A DNA stretch of 33,971 nt from contig JAHLFB010000070.1 in assembly GCA_018884025.1 (NCBI GenBank), positions 1-33,971 on the forward strand, read 5' to 3'. Of this stretch, positions 9,033 to 17,570 are shown piece by piece; positions within the stretch are counted from its first letter, which is position 1; each line of letters starts with the position of its first letter. The DNA comes from Candidatus Phocaeicola faecipullorum (GTDB taxonomy: Bacteria > Bacteroidota > Bacteroidia > Bacteroidales > Bacteroidaceae). Position numbers and translations under genes: made by a program. The notes under the pieces were generated by a model. That model searched no databases and was not told the origin of the DNA. It saw nothing but the letters and a program-made list of their open reading frames with translations.

Positions 9033-9040
9033 CAAAGGTA
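9033..9040 (-). promoter_or_regulatory. Putative -7 box of the xylan cluster
   Basis: On the minus strand the bases read TACCTTTG, matching the Bacteroidetes -7 consensus TAnnTTTG, about 93 bases upstream of the acetylesterase ATG. No good -33 TTTG is seen at the usual 19-21 base distance, which would fit a promoter needing an activator. Confidence 0.45.
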
Positions 9041-9092
9041 TAAAAAACAACGGGCACGACGCCTCCTGTATGATACCAATGGTTTAAGGGAG

Positions 9093-9142
9093 GTTACATC
9101 GGGGAAAGTGGATGTAACAAAAACTTTCCCCTATGTTACATC
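9093..9142. promoter_or_regulatory. Nested inverted repeats (possible operator) upstream of the xylan cluster
   Basis: GTTACATC (9093-9100), GATGTAAC (9111-9118) and GTTACATC (9135-9142) interleave with GGGGAAAGT (9101-9109) and its exact complement ACTTTCCCC (9123-9131). Several mutually exclusive hairpins are possible. It lies 53-102 bases beyond the putative -7 box, between the recG stop and the cluster, and no T run follows on either strand. A two-site operator is more likely than a terminator. The rest of 8940-9162 shows no gene. Confidence 0.55.
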
Positions 9143-9162
9143 ACACCACAATGTACACAATA

Positions 9163-11199
9163 TTATGATATTGCAGACCAATCAACATTCTTTTTCCTGA
9201 ATTCAGCCAACCTTCCCCATACTACCGCATTTTCCGGTTTTGATGCATCAGGATCATCATCAATTAATTTTTCAGCCACTTCTCGAACATACTGCAACAA
9301 CTGTCCGTCGCGTGCAAGATCGGCAATCTTCAAATCAAAAGCCACTCCACTCTGCTGTGTTCCTTCTATATCCCCAGGACCACGTAATTTCAAATCTGCT
9401 TCAGCTATTTCAAAGCCATCATTTGTATCAACCATTATCTGTATGCGCTTACGTGTTTCTTCAGACAACTTATAACCTGTTACAAGAATACAATAAGACT
9501 GATCTGCACCCCTGCCGACCCTTCCTCTGAGCTGGTGTAATTGTGACAGACCGAAACGTTCTGCATTTTCAATTACCATTACAGATGCATTAGGTACATT
9601 TACTCCTACCTCAATTACAGTAGTAGCTACCATCAACTGCGTTTCACCAGATGCAAACCTACGCATTTCTTCATCTTTATCAGCCGGTTTCATTTTTCCA
9701 TGCACCTTGCTAACTTTGTATTCCGGAAATACGCCACATACATTTTCATACCCGTCTTCAAGATTTTTAATATCCATTTTCTCACTTTCCTGTATCAATG
9801 GATATACTATATATGCCTGACGACCAAGTTTTATTTGTTTACGGATAAATTCATACATCGAAGCGCGCATATTGTCAAACCTATGAACCGTAGTTACAGG
9901 TTTCCTTCCGGGAGGAAGTTCATCAATAACAGACACATCAAGGTCGCCATACAGAGTCATTGCCAATGTTCTTGGTATAGGTGTAGCAGTCATAACAAGG
10001 ACATGAGGAAGAACCTTATTTTTAGCCCAAAGTCTCGCCCTTTGCTCCACGCCGAAACGATGTTGTTCATCTATCACCACAAGTCCAAGCGACGCAAACA
10101 CTACTGTATCCTCTATCACAGCATGTGTACCTACCAATATATGCACATCACCGGATAACAAGCCTTGCAGTATCGCTTCACGTCTTTTACCCTTTACCGA
10201 ACCTGTTAATAATTCCACTCTCACTTCCATACCATCAAGAAACCGACTAAGCGTCTCATAATGCTGTGTTGCCAATATCTCAGTAGGTGCCATCATACAT
10301 GCCTGAAAACCATTATCCAAAGCTATGAGCATAGCCAGCAAAGCGACAAGTGTTTTTCCACTTCCTACGTCTCCCTGTAAAAGACGGTTCATTTGTCTTC
10401 CGCTTCCCATATCACGACGCATTTCCTTAACAACTCTTTTCTGAGCACCGGTAAGACTGAATGGCAAATATTGAGAATAAAAAGTATTGAAATATTCACC
10501 TACACGCGAAAACACCAATCCCCTGAAACGATTTCTGCGTTCACGTGAAAATCTCAAGATATTGAGTTGAATATAAAACAGTTCCTCAAATTTCAACCTA
10601 TATTGCGCTTTTCTCAGCATTTCCGCATTACGCGGGAAATGTACATTATACAGAGCCTCTCCCAAAGGCATAAGATGATGCGCCTGTATCAGTGAAGGAC
10701 TGAGCGTTTCATCTATTGTATCTTCCTTAATGGCATTAAAAAGATTTGTCACGAGTTTTTCCATCGCGCTCGATGTCATATTCATACGTTTCATCTTTTC
10801 TGTGGTATTGTAATATGGCCGTAACCCCATAGATGAAAGCATCATACCGTCTGCATGATCTATATCCGGATGAGCAATATTCACACGCCCTCCAAAAACT
10901 ATTGGACGGCCAAAAACCACATATTCCTCATGACATTTATACTTGCCTTCTACAAATTTAATACCATGAAACCATACCAAATCAGCCACGCCTGTACCAT
11001 CTGTAAAATGTGCCACCAAACGGCGTTGCCTTCCTTCTCCAAATGTTTCAAAACTCAATATACGTCCTTTCAACTGTATATAAGGCATATTGCCATCTAT
11101 CTCACTTACCTTGTAAATACGACTTCTATCAACATATTTATAAGGAAAATGGTACAACAAATCCAGGAAAGAACTTATACCAAGTTCCTTCTGAAGCAA
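9163..11199 (-). CDS. recG: ATP-dependent DNA helicase RecG
   Basis: RecG remodels stalled replication forks and Holliday junctions. Order: wedge/OB domain (about residues 30-120), then two helicase lobes. Walker A is LLQGDVGSGKT (Lys282) and the DEQH box is at 377-380 (VIDEQHRFGVEQ). Motif III is MTATPIPRTLAM, and motif VI is LSQLHQLRGRVGRG. Coordinates use the TTG at 11199, giving 678 aa, but the frame stays open to 11277. Its upstream codons spell RDIKFLPGVGPHRAE, a conserved RecG N-terminus, with no ATG, GTG or TTG in that stretch. The true start is therefore probably an unusual codon (ATA 11247 or ATC 11265/11268) or has been lost by mutation. It is the last gene of the pdxJ-to-recG run. 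Confidence 0.93.
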   Translation of the reverse strand: MLQKELGISSFLDLLYHFPYKYVDRSRIYKVSEIDGNMPYIQLKGRILSFETFGEGRQRRLVAHFTDGTGVADLVWFHGIKFVEGKYKCHEEYVVFGRPIVFGGRVNIAHPDIDHADGMMLSSMGLRPYYNTTEKMKRMNMTSSAMEKLVTNLFNAIKEDTIDETLSPSLIQAHHLMPLGEALYNVHFPRNAEMLRKAQYRLKFEELFYIQLNILRFSRERRNRFRGLVFSRVGEYFNTFYSQYLPFSLTGAQKRVVKEMRRDMGSGRQMNRLLQGDVGSGKTLVALLAMLIALDNGFQACMMAPTEILATQHYETLSRFLDGMEVRVELLTGSVKGKRREAILQGLLSGDVHILVGTHAVIEDTVVFASLGLVVIDEQHRFGVEQRARLWAKNKVLPHVLVMTATPIPRTLAMTLYGDLDVSVIDELPPGRKPVTTVHRFDNMRASMYEFIRKQIKLGRQAYIVYPLIQESEKMDIKNLEDGYENVCGVFPEYKVSKVHGKMKPADKDEEMRRFASGETQLMVATTVIEVGVNVPNASVMVIENAERFGLSQLHQLRGRVGRGADQSYCILVTGYKLSEETRKRIQIMVDTNDGFEIAEADLKLRGPGDIEGTQQSGVAFDLKIADLARDGQLLQYVREVAEKLIDDDPDASKPENAVVWGRLAEFRKKNVDWSAIS

Positions 11200-11267
11200 T
11201 TCCGCCCTATGGGGACCAACACCGGGAAGGAATTTTATATCTCGTATGGATAAAGGAAGGAGGATGA

Positions 11268-11334
11268 TTGTTGAGAATTAAGAATTAAAAACCTTGTCAA
11301 CTAATACCTTGTTAACTCATCAACTTGACAACTA
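11268..11334. repeat. Repeat-rich spacer between ispD and recG
   Basis: Words of the same dispersed family are packed here: GAATTAAGAATTAA, ACCTTGTCAACTAAT, ACCTTGTTAACTCAT and CAACTTGACAACTAG. The block runs over the end of ispD, so the last codons and the stop of ispD are made of repeat sequence. CCTTGTCAACT also occurs at 32694-32704 and as its complement at 4463-4473 and 4499-4509. Confidence 0.7.
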
Positions 11335-11998
11335 GCTTTTCAGCTATCATTATATCAAACGGAGTGGTAAGTTTGATGTTCTCTCTATTGCCTTCTGCAA
11401 GTGTAACCTGATACCCCATAGATTCCACAACAGATGCATCATCTGTAAAATCAGGAATGAATGCCTGTTCGTATGCTTTTTTCAACATAGATACCGGGAA
11501 GACCTGTGGAGTCTGTACCAGCTTGTAAAAGTTTCTCGGAACAGTTACGCTATTTCCGTTGACACCTTCTATCCTTCTAAGAGTTTCAATCACATCCGTT
11601 ACCGGCACCACTGCCTTACCTTGTGCAGCTAGATTGAAACAACGTTTTATTACATCATGAGATACAAAAGGACGCACACCGTCATGAACAGCCACCAGAG
11701 AATCAACATCATAATCCACCATAGCCAATCCATTACGTACAGAATGGAAACGTGTTTCACCACCATCTGCTATAATATGAGGAACATCAAAAGAGAAATC
11801 CCTGCACAAGCCACGCCAATATTCCTGATGAGCTAAAGGAAGTACCAATATAATACAAGCATCAGGAAGGCAGGTATGAAAATTATAAAGTGTATGCATA
11901 AGGACAGGTCTGCCCGCAAGCAGCATAAACTGCTTAGGCAAATCTGTCCCCATTCGCAAGCCCTTACCACCTGCAACTATTATAATATATTTCTTCAT
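11312..11998 (-). CDS. ispD: 2-C-methyl-D-erythritol 4-phosphate cytidylyltransferase
   Basis: IspD makes CDP-methylerythritol from MEP and CTP, the third step of the non-mevalonate isoprenoid pathway, in the cytoplasm. At 228 aa it is the standard length. The N-terminal nucleotide-binding loop [19 protein letters not shown] carries the conserved Arg and Lys that contact [15 protein letters not shown] holds the metal-site Asp, and [12 protein letters not shown] and LVQTPQVF are further family marks. The start ATG shares one base with the TGA of the upstream DJ-1 gene (TGATG), so translation is probably coupled. The C-terminus reads into repeat sequence, so its last residues may be poorly conserved. 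Confidence 0.95.
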   Translation of the reverse strand: MKKYIIIVAGGKGLRMGTDLPKQFMLLAGRPVLMHTLYNFHTCLPDACIILVLPLAHQEYWRGLCRDFSFDVPHIIADGGETRFHSVRNGLAMVDYDVDSLVAVHDGVRPFVSHDVIKRCFNLAAQGKAVVPVTDVIETLRRIEGVNGNSVTVPRNFYKLVQTPQVFPVSMLKKAYEQAFIPDFTDDASVVESMGYQVTLAEGNRENIKLTTPFDIMIAEKLVVKLMS

Positions 11999-12546
11999 CA
12001 GATGTAAAGCATTCCCTTTTTCACTTCTTCAGCTTTATCCTGTCCTGCCAGTCTCTCAAGTATGGCAAAGCCAAAAGGTGCGGCTGCTGCCGGTCCTTTT
12101 CCCAAAATAAAGTTGTCCTGTATTTCAACAAGATTAGCAGTGTATTCTGCTCCATCCAGATATTTATCAAATCCAGGATAACAAGTTGCTTTCTTCCCCT
12201 TAAGAAGTCCACGCTTGCCATATACCATTGGAGCAGCACATATAGCAGCCATAAGTTTACCTTTGGCAGCTGCATCCATAATAATTTCGTCAAGAGCAGA
12301 CGATGCATCAAGATTTGTAGCTCCAGGCAGTCCTCCTGGCAATATTATCATTTCAACATCTTCTTTTTTTATTTCTCCTATTACAGCATCGGCCACTACC
12401 GGTACACCGTGTGATCCCTTTACAGTTTTTTCTGCTGTCACAGATACAGTTATAGCATTCACTCCACCACGACGCAAAATGTCCAATGGCAACAAAGCTT
12501 CAGATTCTTCGAATCCTTCAGCTAGAAAAAGACAAATTTTATTCAT
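11998..12546 (-). CDS. DJ-1/PfpI (ThiJ) family protein
   Basis: This 182-aa flavodoxin-like protein of the DJ-1/YajL branch has a nucleophile Cys103 in the elbow [13 protein letters not shown] conserved Glu in the N-terminal AEGFEESEA helps lower the Cys pKa, and [11 protein letters not shown] is the usual strand-turn before it. YajL/DJ-1 proteins are linked to oxidative-stress protection and glyoxalase/deglycase activities. Which one applies here cannot be told from sequence. The order tonB, this gene, ispD, with a 1-base overlap to ispD and 22 bases after tonB, indicates one transcript. Confidence 0.9.
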   Translation of the reverse strand: MNKICLFLAEGFEESEALLPLDILRRGGVNAITVSVTAEKTVKGSHGVPVVADAVIGEIKKEDVEMIILPGGLPGATNLDASSALDEIIMDAAAKGKLMAAICAAPMVYGKRGLLKGKKATCYPGFDKYLDGAEYTANLVEIQDNFILGKGPAAAAPFGFAILERLAGQDKAEEVKKGMLYI

Positions 12547-12568
12547 ATGTTTTGGGTTTAAGAGTTAC

Positions 12569-13414
12569 TTATTTCAATCTAAAATAATAAGTTATCGTAC
12601 CACTTTGATTATCTACTCCATCAACGGCATTGAAACGAGCCTTACGGGCTGCTTCTTCCGCCGCTTTTCTCAGTGCAGGGTTCACCGTATTGGTACGCTT
12701 GTTTATGCTAGTGCTTATAACCTGTCCGGCTGGATTTACAACAATTGTCACTACCACACGACCTTCATCCTGAACATTATACACAGGTTTCGGCAGACCA
12801 CCCTCGCCAAGACTACGACCGTTCAAATCAAACGTTCCATACCCTCCGGCACCTGTTGTTCCTCCCGTAGAACTGTTTCCATGCATTGCTCCCTGTACTC
12901 CGGAACCTGACGACGAAGTTCCCTTACTGCCCATTTGGGCACCTTTACCGAATGCTCCGGCGATTTTACTCGCGGCAGCTTCAGCCGCAGCTTTTTCTGC
13001 TTCCGCACGTAGTTCTGCTTCTGTTTTCTCTTTTGGTTTTTCCGTCTGTTTTTCCACAGGTTTCTTTGGATGTTCCTTAACTTCCGTTTCAGCCTTTTTC
13101 TTTTTGTCTTCTGACTTCTCCTCTTTTACCACCATAGATGGCTCATCCTTTTGGGTTATCATAGGTTGCTCCACTTCAGTAACCGGATCAGTCATTTCAG
13201 GTTCTACAGCTTCGGTAGCCGGAAGTATATCCACTTCAGTCATATTATAAGGATCGGAACTGCCCTGAGCCAATTCAGTATCACCAAGCATAACAGGCAC
13301 ACCTCCTTCTTCCTGCTTTTCCGGCATGACCATATTAAGCAAGAGGAGCAATGCAACGACCAAGACATGCACTGCCAGCGTCCCGATTATTCCTGTTATT
13401 TTACTTTTCTTCAT
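12569..13414 (-). CDS. TonB/TolA-like energy-transducing protein
   Basis: This 281-aa periplasm-spanning protein is anchored by one inner-membrane helix (about residues 8-29, IIGTLAVHVLVVALLLLL). A long Pro/Glu/Lys-rich stretch with PKKPVEKQTEKPKEKTE follows, then an alanine-rich helix (ELRAEAEKAAAEAAAS) like that of TolA, a Gly/Ser linker, and a C-terminal TonB domain ending in GTITYYFRLK. With ExbB and ExbD immediately upstream (4-base ATGA overlap with exbD) it should pass proton-motive force to outer-membrane partners. The TolA-like helix leaves open a Tol-type envelope role rather than nutrient uptake. I therefore give no gene symbol. Confidence 0.88.
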   Translation of the reverse strand: MKKSKITGIIGTLAVHVLVVALLLLLNMVMPEKQEEGGVPVMLGDTELAQGSSDPYNMTEVDILPATEAVEPEMTDPVTEVEQPMITQKDEPSMVVKEEKSEDKKKKAETEVKEHPKKPVEKQTEKPKEKTEAELRAEAEKAAAEAAASKIAGAFGKGAQMGSKGTSSSGSGVQGAMHGNSSTGGTTGAGGYGTFDLNGRSLGEGGLPKPVYNVQDEGRVVVTIVVNPAGQVISTSINKRTNTVNPALRKAAEEAARKARFNAVDGVDNQSGTITYYFRLK

Positions 13415-13827
13415 TTCTTATCCGGCCTTCTTGTGGCCAATACCATTTTAAAATGATTTTCATTTGCAATATTAAGGATGCGCACTATCTCTCTGTATGG
13501 TACAGATTCATCAGCATACAGTGCAACATACATTTCAGGCTCCTTTCTGGCACACTCCTGCAAGAAAGCCGGAACCTCGTCAAGATATAATGGCATTTCA
13601 TCCTCATTTCCAAATGCCCCATAGTAATTCAGATTTTTATCAATGATAACTCTCGCCATAGGTTTTGCTGAAGTCTGCTGTGATCCTTGCGGAAGCAACA
13701 CCTTTATGGCATTTGGGGAAACCATAGTAGAAGTTATCATAAAAAATATCAGCAGCAGGAATATCAGGTCTGTCATTGACGACATACTGAATCCCGGAGA
13801 TATTTTCTGTCTTCTTTTCAGTGCCAT
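13411..13827 (-). CDS. exbD: ExbD/TolR-type biopolymer transport protein
   Basis: This 138-aa partner of ExbB has a short basic cytoplasmic end (MALKRRQK), then one membrane helix starting SMTDLIFLLLIFFMIT. Asp20 is the conserved proton-carrying aspartate of ExbD/TolR. A periplasmic domain follows (IIDKNLNYYGAF..., residues about 50-138). The stop overlaps the tonB-like start by 4 bases and the gene starts 4 bases after the exbB stop, so the three are translated as a unit. The TolR/ExbD distinction cannot be made from sequence alone. Confidence 0.92.
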   Translation of the reverse strand: MALKRRQKISPGFSMSSMTDLIFLLLIFFMITSTMVSPNAIKVLLPQGSQQTSAKPMARVIIDKNLNYYGAFGNEDEMPLYLDEVPAFLQECARKEPEMYVALYADESVPYREIVRILNIANENHFKMVLATRRPDKK

Positions 13828-13831
13828 GATA

Positions 13832-14551
13832 TTACTTTTCGTTAGGTTCGTTCAATAAATCCATGAAAGCCATTGTACGCGCTTCCATCTGGCTCACAAC
13901 TTTATCTATTCTGTAAACCAAATGATTATAGGCAAACATCGTAATTATACCTACAACCAAACCACCTACAGTAGTTATCATAGCCTCATAAATACCACTG
14001 GAAAGCAGTGTGATATCAATATTGTTTCCTGCATTTGCCATATTCCAAAAAGCCTGCACCATACCGGTCACAGTTCCAAGAAATCCCAACATAGGCGCAC
14101 CACTTGATATTGTAGCCATAATTGAAAGTCCGTTTTCCAATTTTGCCACCTCTATATTACCTGTATTTTCTATTGCAGCCTGTACATCAGCCACAGGATG
14201 TCCCATACGTGTTATACCTTTTTCTATCATTCTTGCAGCCGGTGTGTTGGCTATACGGCAATAATTAATGGCAGATTTTGTTTCACCACTTTTTATGTAA
14301 TCACGTATTCTATCCATGAACAATGGATCTTCCTTTGCCGCACGGCTTATGGTAAAAGCACGTTCAAAGAAAATATAAAAGGCAATAACAGACATCAGTG
14401 CAAGCACAATCATTATCCATCCGCCCTTACAAGCCATATCCCAAAGATTCATCTGCGGTTCACCTTGAACCACCGGTGTAAGTACCGGATTAACTCCGGC
14501 CATTGTGTCGGCAGCCAACTGTGCAGCCGCCATTAAAGTAAGCATATGCAT
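13832..14551 (-). CDS. exbB: MotA/TolQ/ExbB proton channel family protein
   Basis: This 239-aa membrane protein has three clear helices: about residues 44-67 (GGWIMIVLALMSVIAFYIFF), then LSIMATISSGAPMLGFLGTV, and MITTVGGLVVGIITMFAYN. The GAPMLGFLGTVTGMVQAF stretch is the ExbB/TolQ signature. It forms the pentameric proton channel with ExbD. An N-terminal hydrophobic segment (MHMLTLMAAAQLAADTMAG) precedes the core, as in many Bacteroidetes homologues. The start codon is directly preceded, on the coding strand, by A-rich heptamer repeats. pdxJ lies 39 bases upstream on the same strand. Confidence 0.92.
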   Translation of the reverse strand: MHMLTLMAAAQLAADTMAGVNPVLTPVVQGEPQMNLWDMACKGGWIMIVLALMSVIAFYIFFERAFTISRAAKEDPLFMDRIRDYIKSGETKSAINYCRIANTPAARMIEKGITRMGHPVADVQAAIENTGNIEVAKLENGLSIMATISSGAPMLGFLGTVTGMVQAFWNMANAGNNIDITLLSSGIYEAMITTVGGLVVGIITMFAYNHLVYRIDKVVSQMEARTMAFMDLLNEPNEK

Positions 14552-14590
14552 GAGTTTTTAGTTTTTAGTTCTTAATTATTCGTTCTTAAC
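14552..14590. repeat. Heptamer/octamer repeat leader of exbB
   Basis: GAGTTTTT, AGTTTTT, AGTTCTT, AATTATT, CGTTCTT run from the base after the exbB start codon to the pdxJ stop. On the coding strand this is AAGAACGAATAATTAAGAAC then AAAAACTAAAAACTC joined to the ATG. It fills the whole intergenic gap. Confidence 0.75.
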
Positions 14591-15304
14591 TTAAAGCAGG
14601 CAGTTTTTATATTCTTCTATAGTTTTCTTCAATCCCAGATACAATGCATCGCATATAAGTGCATGTCCGATTGATACTTCATCCAGCCAAGGTATGTTAC
14701 GATGAAAAAACTCCAGATTTTCCAAACTTAAATCATGTCCGGCATTAAGTCCCATTCCCATTTTACGTACAGCTAAAGCTGCCTCTACAAAAGGAGCTAT
14801 CGCCTCATCCGGATTTTTCTTATAACCAGCTGCATAAGGTTCTGTATATAGTTCTACCCTATCAGCTCCGGCACGGGCAGCATATTCTATCATTTCCACA
14901 TCCGCGTCAACAAATATGGAAGTTCTTATTCCTGCTTCTCCAAATCTATCCATCAAATCAGAAAGGAAACCAAGGTTAGTTTTTGTATCCCATCCAGAGT
15001 TAGATGTTATTTGATCTGGAGCATCCGGCACCAAAGTAACCTGATGTGGTTTAACTTTCATCACTAAATCTATGAATTCGTCGGAAGGATAACCTTCAAT
15101 ATTAAATTCAGTTTTAAGAAGCGGACGTAAGGCATATACATCTTTGTATCTTATATGACGTTCGTCCGGACGGGGATGAACAGTTATACCGTCTGCACCA
15201 AAAGTTTCACAATCTACGGCTACCTTTTCTACATCCGGATTATTTCCTCCACGGGCATTTCTAATGGTAGCAACCTTGTTTATATTTACGCTTAGTTTAG
15301 TCAT
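14591..15304 (-). CDS. pdxJ: Pyridoxine 5'-phosphate synthase
   Basis: PdxJ condenses 1-deoxyxylulose 5-phosphate with aminoacetone 3-phosphate to make pyridoxine phosphate, the last ring-forming step of DXP-dependent vitamin B6 synthesis. The TIM-barrel protein is 237 aa, normal length. Family marks: [17 protein letters not shown] at the start, [12 protein letters not shown] with catalytic His and Glu, [28 protein letters not shown], and [12 protein letters not shown] with the second catalytic His. It is the first gene of the minus-strand run and has its own -7 box at 15342-15349, facing the nadK promoter. Confidence 0.96.
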   Translation of the reverse strand: MTKLSVNINKVATIRNARGGNNPDVEKVAVDCETFGADGITVHPRPDERHIRYKDVYALRPLLKTEFNIEGYPSDEFIDLVMKVKPHQVTLVPDAPDQITSNSGWDTKTNLGFLSDLMDRFGEAGIRTSIFVDADVEMIEYAARAGADRVELYTEPYAAGYKKNPDEAIAPFVEAALAVRKMGMGLNAGHDLSLENLEFFHRNIPWLDEVSIGHALICDALYLGLKKTIEEYKNCLL

Positions 15305-15321
15305 AATTGCACGTTTTTTTA

Positions 15322-15329
15322 TATCTTTG
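15322..15329 (+). promoter_or_regulatory. -7 box for nadK
   Basis: TATCTTTG fits TAnnTTTG, 84 bases before the nadK ATG. A TTTA about 22 bases upstream is a weak -33. The box shares an 8-bp inverted repeat, CTTTGCAT (15325-15332) and ATGCAAAG (15339-15346), with the opposing pdxJ box. Confidence 0.55.
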
Positions 15330-15341
15330 CATAACAGAATG

Positions 15342-15349
15342 CAAAGTTA
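15342..15349 (-). promoter_or_regulatory. -7 box for pdxJ
   Basis: The minus strand reads TAACTTTG, 38 bases before the pdxJ ATG. The two boxes overlap the arms of one palindrome, so the divergent promoters should compete or be controlled together. Confidence 0.5.
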
Positions 15350-15412
15350 GCAGGTTTTGCGATAAACTAACTAACATACGGGTTAAAAAAGATTGATAAT
15401 AAGCTACACTTT

Positions 15413-16297
15413 ATGCAAAAGGAAATGAAATTTGCCATTTTCGGGAATACATATCAGGAGCACAAGTCAGCTCATGTAACTCATTTACTAAAAATTCTAC
15501 GTAAAAGAAATGCCAACATATGTATTAGCCACGAATTCTATGAGTTTCTCAGAATACATGCACAAACAGATTTAAGCGGACTTGAAGTCTTCGACGGTAA
15601 CAATTTTACAGCCGACATGGCTTTAAGCATAGGAGGCGACGGTACATTTCTGAAGGCAGCCAGCCGAGTGGGAGAAAAAGAGATACCCATATTAGGAATA
15701 AACACAGGACGTTTAGGCTTTCTGGCAGCCATATCGCCAGATGAAATGGAAGAAACATTTGAGGATATTTACAATGGCAATTTTATTGCAGAACCCAGAA
15801 GAGTGCTTAAACTTACATGTGAAAACAATATTCTAAAAGGATGTCCATATGCCCTTAACGAAATAGCCGTACTGAAAAGAGACAGTTCGTCTATGATTAC
15901 AATAAAGGCTTACATAAACAATGAGTTATTGAATATTTATCAAGCCGACGGTCTTATTGTTGCCACTCCAACAGGTTCAACAGGATATTCATTAAGCGTA
16001 AATGGGCCTATCATGGTACCCCAAAGCGGAACAATTAGTATTACAGCAGTTGCACCTCACAGTCTCAATGTACGGCCTATCGTAATACGCGATGACTGGG
16101 AAATAACGCTAGAAGTAGGAAGCCGTAGCCACAACTTTCTGATAGCCGTTGACGGTAGAAGCGAAAGTTGTCACGAAGAAGCAAGACTAACAATAAAAAG
16201 GGCTGACCACTTCATAAAAATAGTAAAAAGAAAAAATAATACATTTTTCAATACTTTGAGAGAAAAAATGATGTGGGGAGCAGACAGTAGAATATAA
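15413..16297 (+). CDS. nadK: NAD kinase
   Basis: NadK phosphorylates NAD to NADP with ATP (or polyphosphate) in the cytoplasm. At 294 aa it is typical. The signature [17 protein letters not shown] (GGDG at residues 74-77) is followed by [14 protein letters not shown]. The second substrate-binding block is [31 protein letters not shown] carries the conserved NE pair. The ATG at 15413 is used. An ATG four codons later (MKFAIFGN) is an equally good start. It is transcribed divergently from pdxJ, and mscS follows after 36 bases without a hairpin, so the two are probably cotranscribed. Confidence 0.96.
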   Translation: MQKEMKFAIFGNTYQEHKSAHVTHLLKILRKRNANICISHEFYEFLRIHAQTDLSGLEVFDGNNFTADMALSIGGDGTFLKAASRVGEKEIPILGINTGRLGFLAAISPDEMEETFEDIYNGNFIAEPRRVLKLTCENNILKGCPYALNEIAVLKRDSSSMITIKAYINNELLNIYQADGLIVATPTGSTGYSLSVNGPIMVPQSGTISITAVAPHSLNVRPIVIRDDWEITLEVGSRSHNFLIAVDGRSESCHEEARLTIKRADHFIKIVKRKNNTFFNTLREKMMWGADSRI

Positions 16298-16333
16298 ACC
16301 CTTAAAAAATCAATAAATTTAAGACATTAAATC

Positions 16334-17524
16334 ATGAATAACAATATAAACAATGAAATAGCACTTCTACTGCAAAACATAGGGATGGAAAAGGATGACA
16401 TAAACTGGGGTACACAAATAACCATCTTTCTGATAATATTGCTCATTACCTACCTTTGCACAAAATTATTCAGACATCTGGTAATCCCTATTATACACAA
16501 AATAACAACACGTACAAAAGCCAAATGGGACGATTACCTGTTCAATACAGAAATGATGAAAGCATTTACTAGGATGATACCTCCAATAATGCTATATATT
16601 CTTACTCCATTGGCCTTCAGCAAATCTCCACAACTACTGAACTTCATACTCAAAGTTTGCCTGATTTATCTTGATATAGTGACAATTCTGCTCATAGGAA
16701 CATTCCTAAATTCGCTATATAATATATCTAGTGAGCATGAGAAACTCAGAAACCGTCCGCTAAAGGGAATATACCAAATGATAAAATTAATAACAATCAC
16801 AATTGGTATAATAATCCTGATAAGCATTCTAATGGACCAAGACCCAACAAGCATACTTGCCGGATTAGGTGCATCGGCAGCTGTACTAATGCTTATTTTT
16901 AAAGACAGTATTCTTGGACTGGTAGCCGGAGTACAATTGTCGGCCAACGATATGCTACGCCCAGGCGACTGGATTACCATGAACAAATATGGAGCAGACG
17001 GTTATGTAATTGAAGTATCGCTTACAACAGTAAAAGTGCAGAACTTCGACAAGACCATAACTACAATTCCACCATACGCCCTGGTCAGCGACTCATTCCA
17101 AAACTGGAGAGGGATGCGTGAAACAGGAGGAAGAAGAATAAAACGTTCAATAAACATTGACACCAACACCATACATTTCTGCACCGAAGAAGAAATCAAA
17201 ACATTTATTGAAAAAGGATTTCTCGATAAAAAGACAAATATAAACGAACGTATAGTAAATCTGGCCATATTCAGGAATTACATAACGGACTACCTCAACA
17301 ATAATCCTAAAGTAAACAAAGACCTTATGATTATGGTACGACAATTACAACCGGCTTCCGAAGGTATGCCTTTGGAAATATACTGTTTCTCTGACACACC
17401 GGAATGGATACCATATGAAACATTGCAGTCAGAAATATTTGAACATGTTATGGCAATGGCCAAAGAATTTAATCTACGTATATTCCAGCGTCCCGCCGGT
17501 ACAGATTTCAATAAGTATGCATAA
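16334..17524 (+). CDS. MscS-family mechanosensitive channel (YbdG-like)
   Basis: This small-conductance mechanosensitive channel protein, 396 aa, opens under membrane tension to release osmolytes. It has about five predicted helices: residues 27-45, 76-95, 103-124, 147-165, and the pore helix around 174-200 (LAGLGASAAVLMLIFKDSIL). The beta domain follows (NDMLRPGDWITMNKYGADGYV, PPYALVSDSFQNWRG). The extra N-terminal helices, the WDDYLF loop and the length match the E. coli YbdG branch rather than MscS itself. It ends inside a perfect bidirectional terminator. Confidence 0.92.
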   Translation: MNNNINNEIALLLQNIGMEKDDINWGTQITIFLIILLITYLCTKLFRHLVIPIIHKITTRTKAKWDDYLFNTEMMKAFTRMIPPIMLYILTPLAFSKSPQLLNFILKVCLIYLDIVTILLIGTFLNSLYNISSEHEKLRNRPLKGIYQMIKLITITIGIIILISILMDQDPTSILAGLGASAAVLMLIFKDSILGLVAGVQLSANDMLRPGDWITMNKYGADGYVIEVSLTTVKVQNFDKTITTIPPYALVSDSFQNWRGMRETGGRRIKRSINIDTNTIHFCTEEEIKTFIEKGFLDKKTNINERIVNLAIFRNYITDYLNNNPKVNKDLMIMVRQLQPASEGMPLEIYCFSDTPEWIPYETLQSEIFEHVMAMAKEFNLRIFQRPAGTDFNKYA

Positions 17525-17570
17525 AAACAGTAAATCCCCGACATTTGTCTGCCGGGGATTTACTGTTTTT
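17523..17570. terminator. Perfect bidirectional terminator between mscS and the AspT-type gene
   Basis: AAAAACAGTAAATCCCCG (17523-17540) is exactly complementary to 17553-17570, with a 12-base loop. The left arm begins inside the mscS TAA and the right arm ends on the first base of the opposing gene's stop codon. Each strand has a T run at its 3' side, so it ends both convergent transcripts. Confidence 0.93.

Noticed and set aside
12215-12910. 231-codon plus-strand frame across the DJ-1 and tonB-like genes
   Set aside because: It spans the antisense of two well-supported genes and has no recognisable motif.
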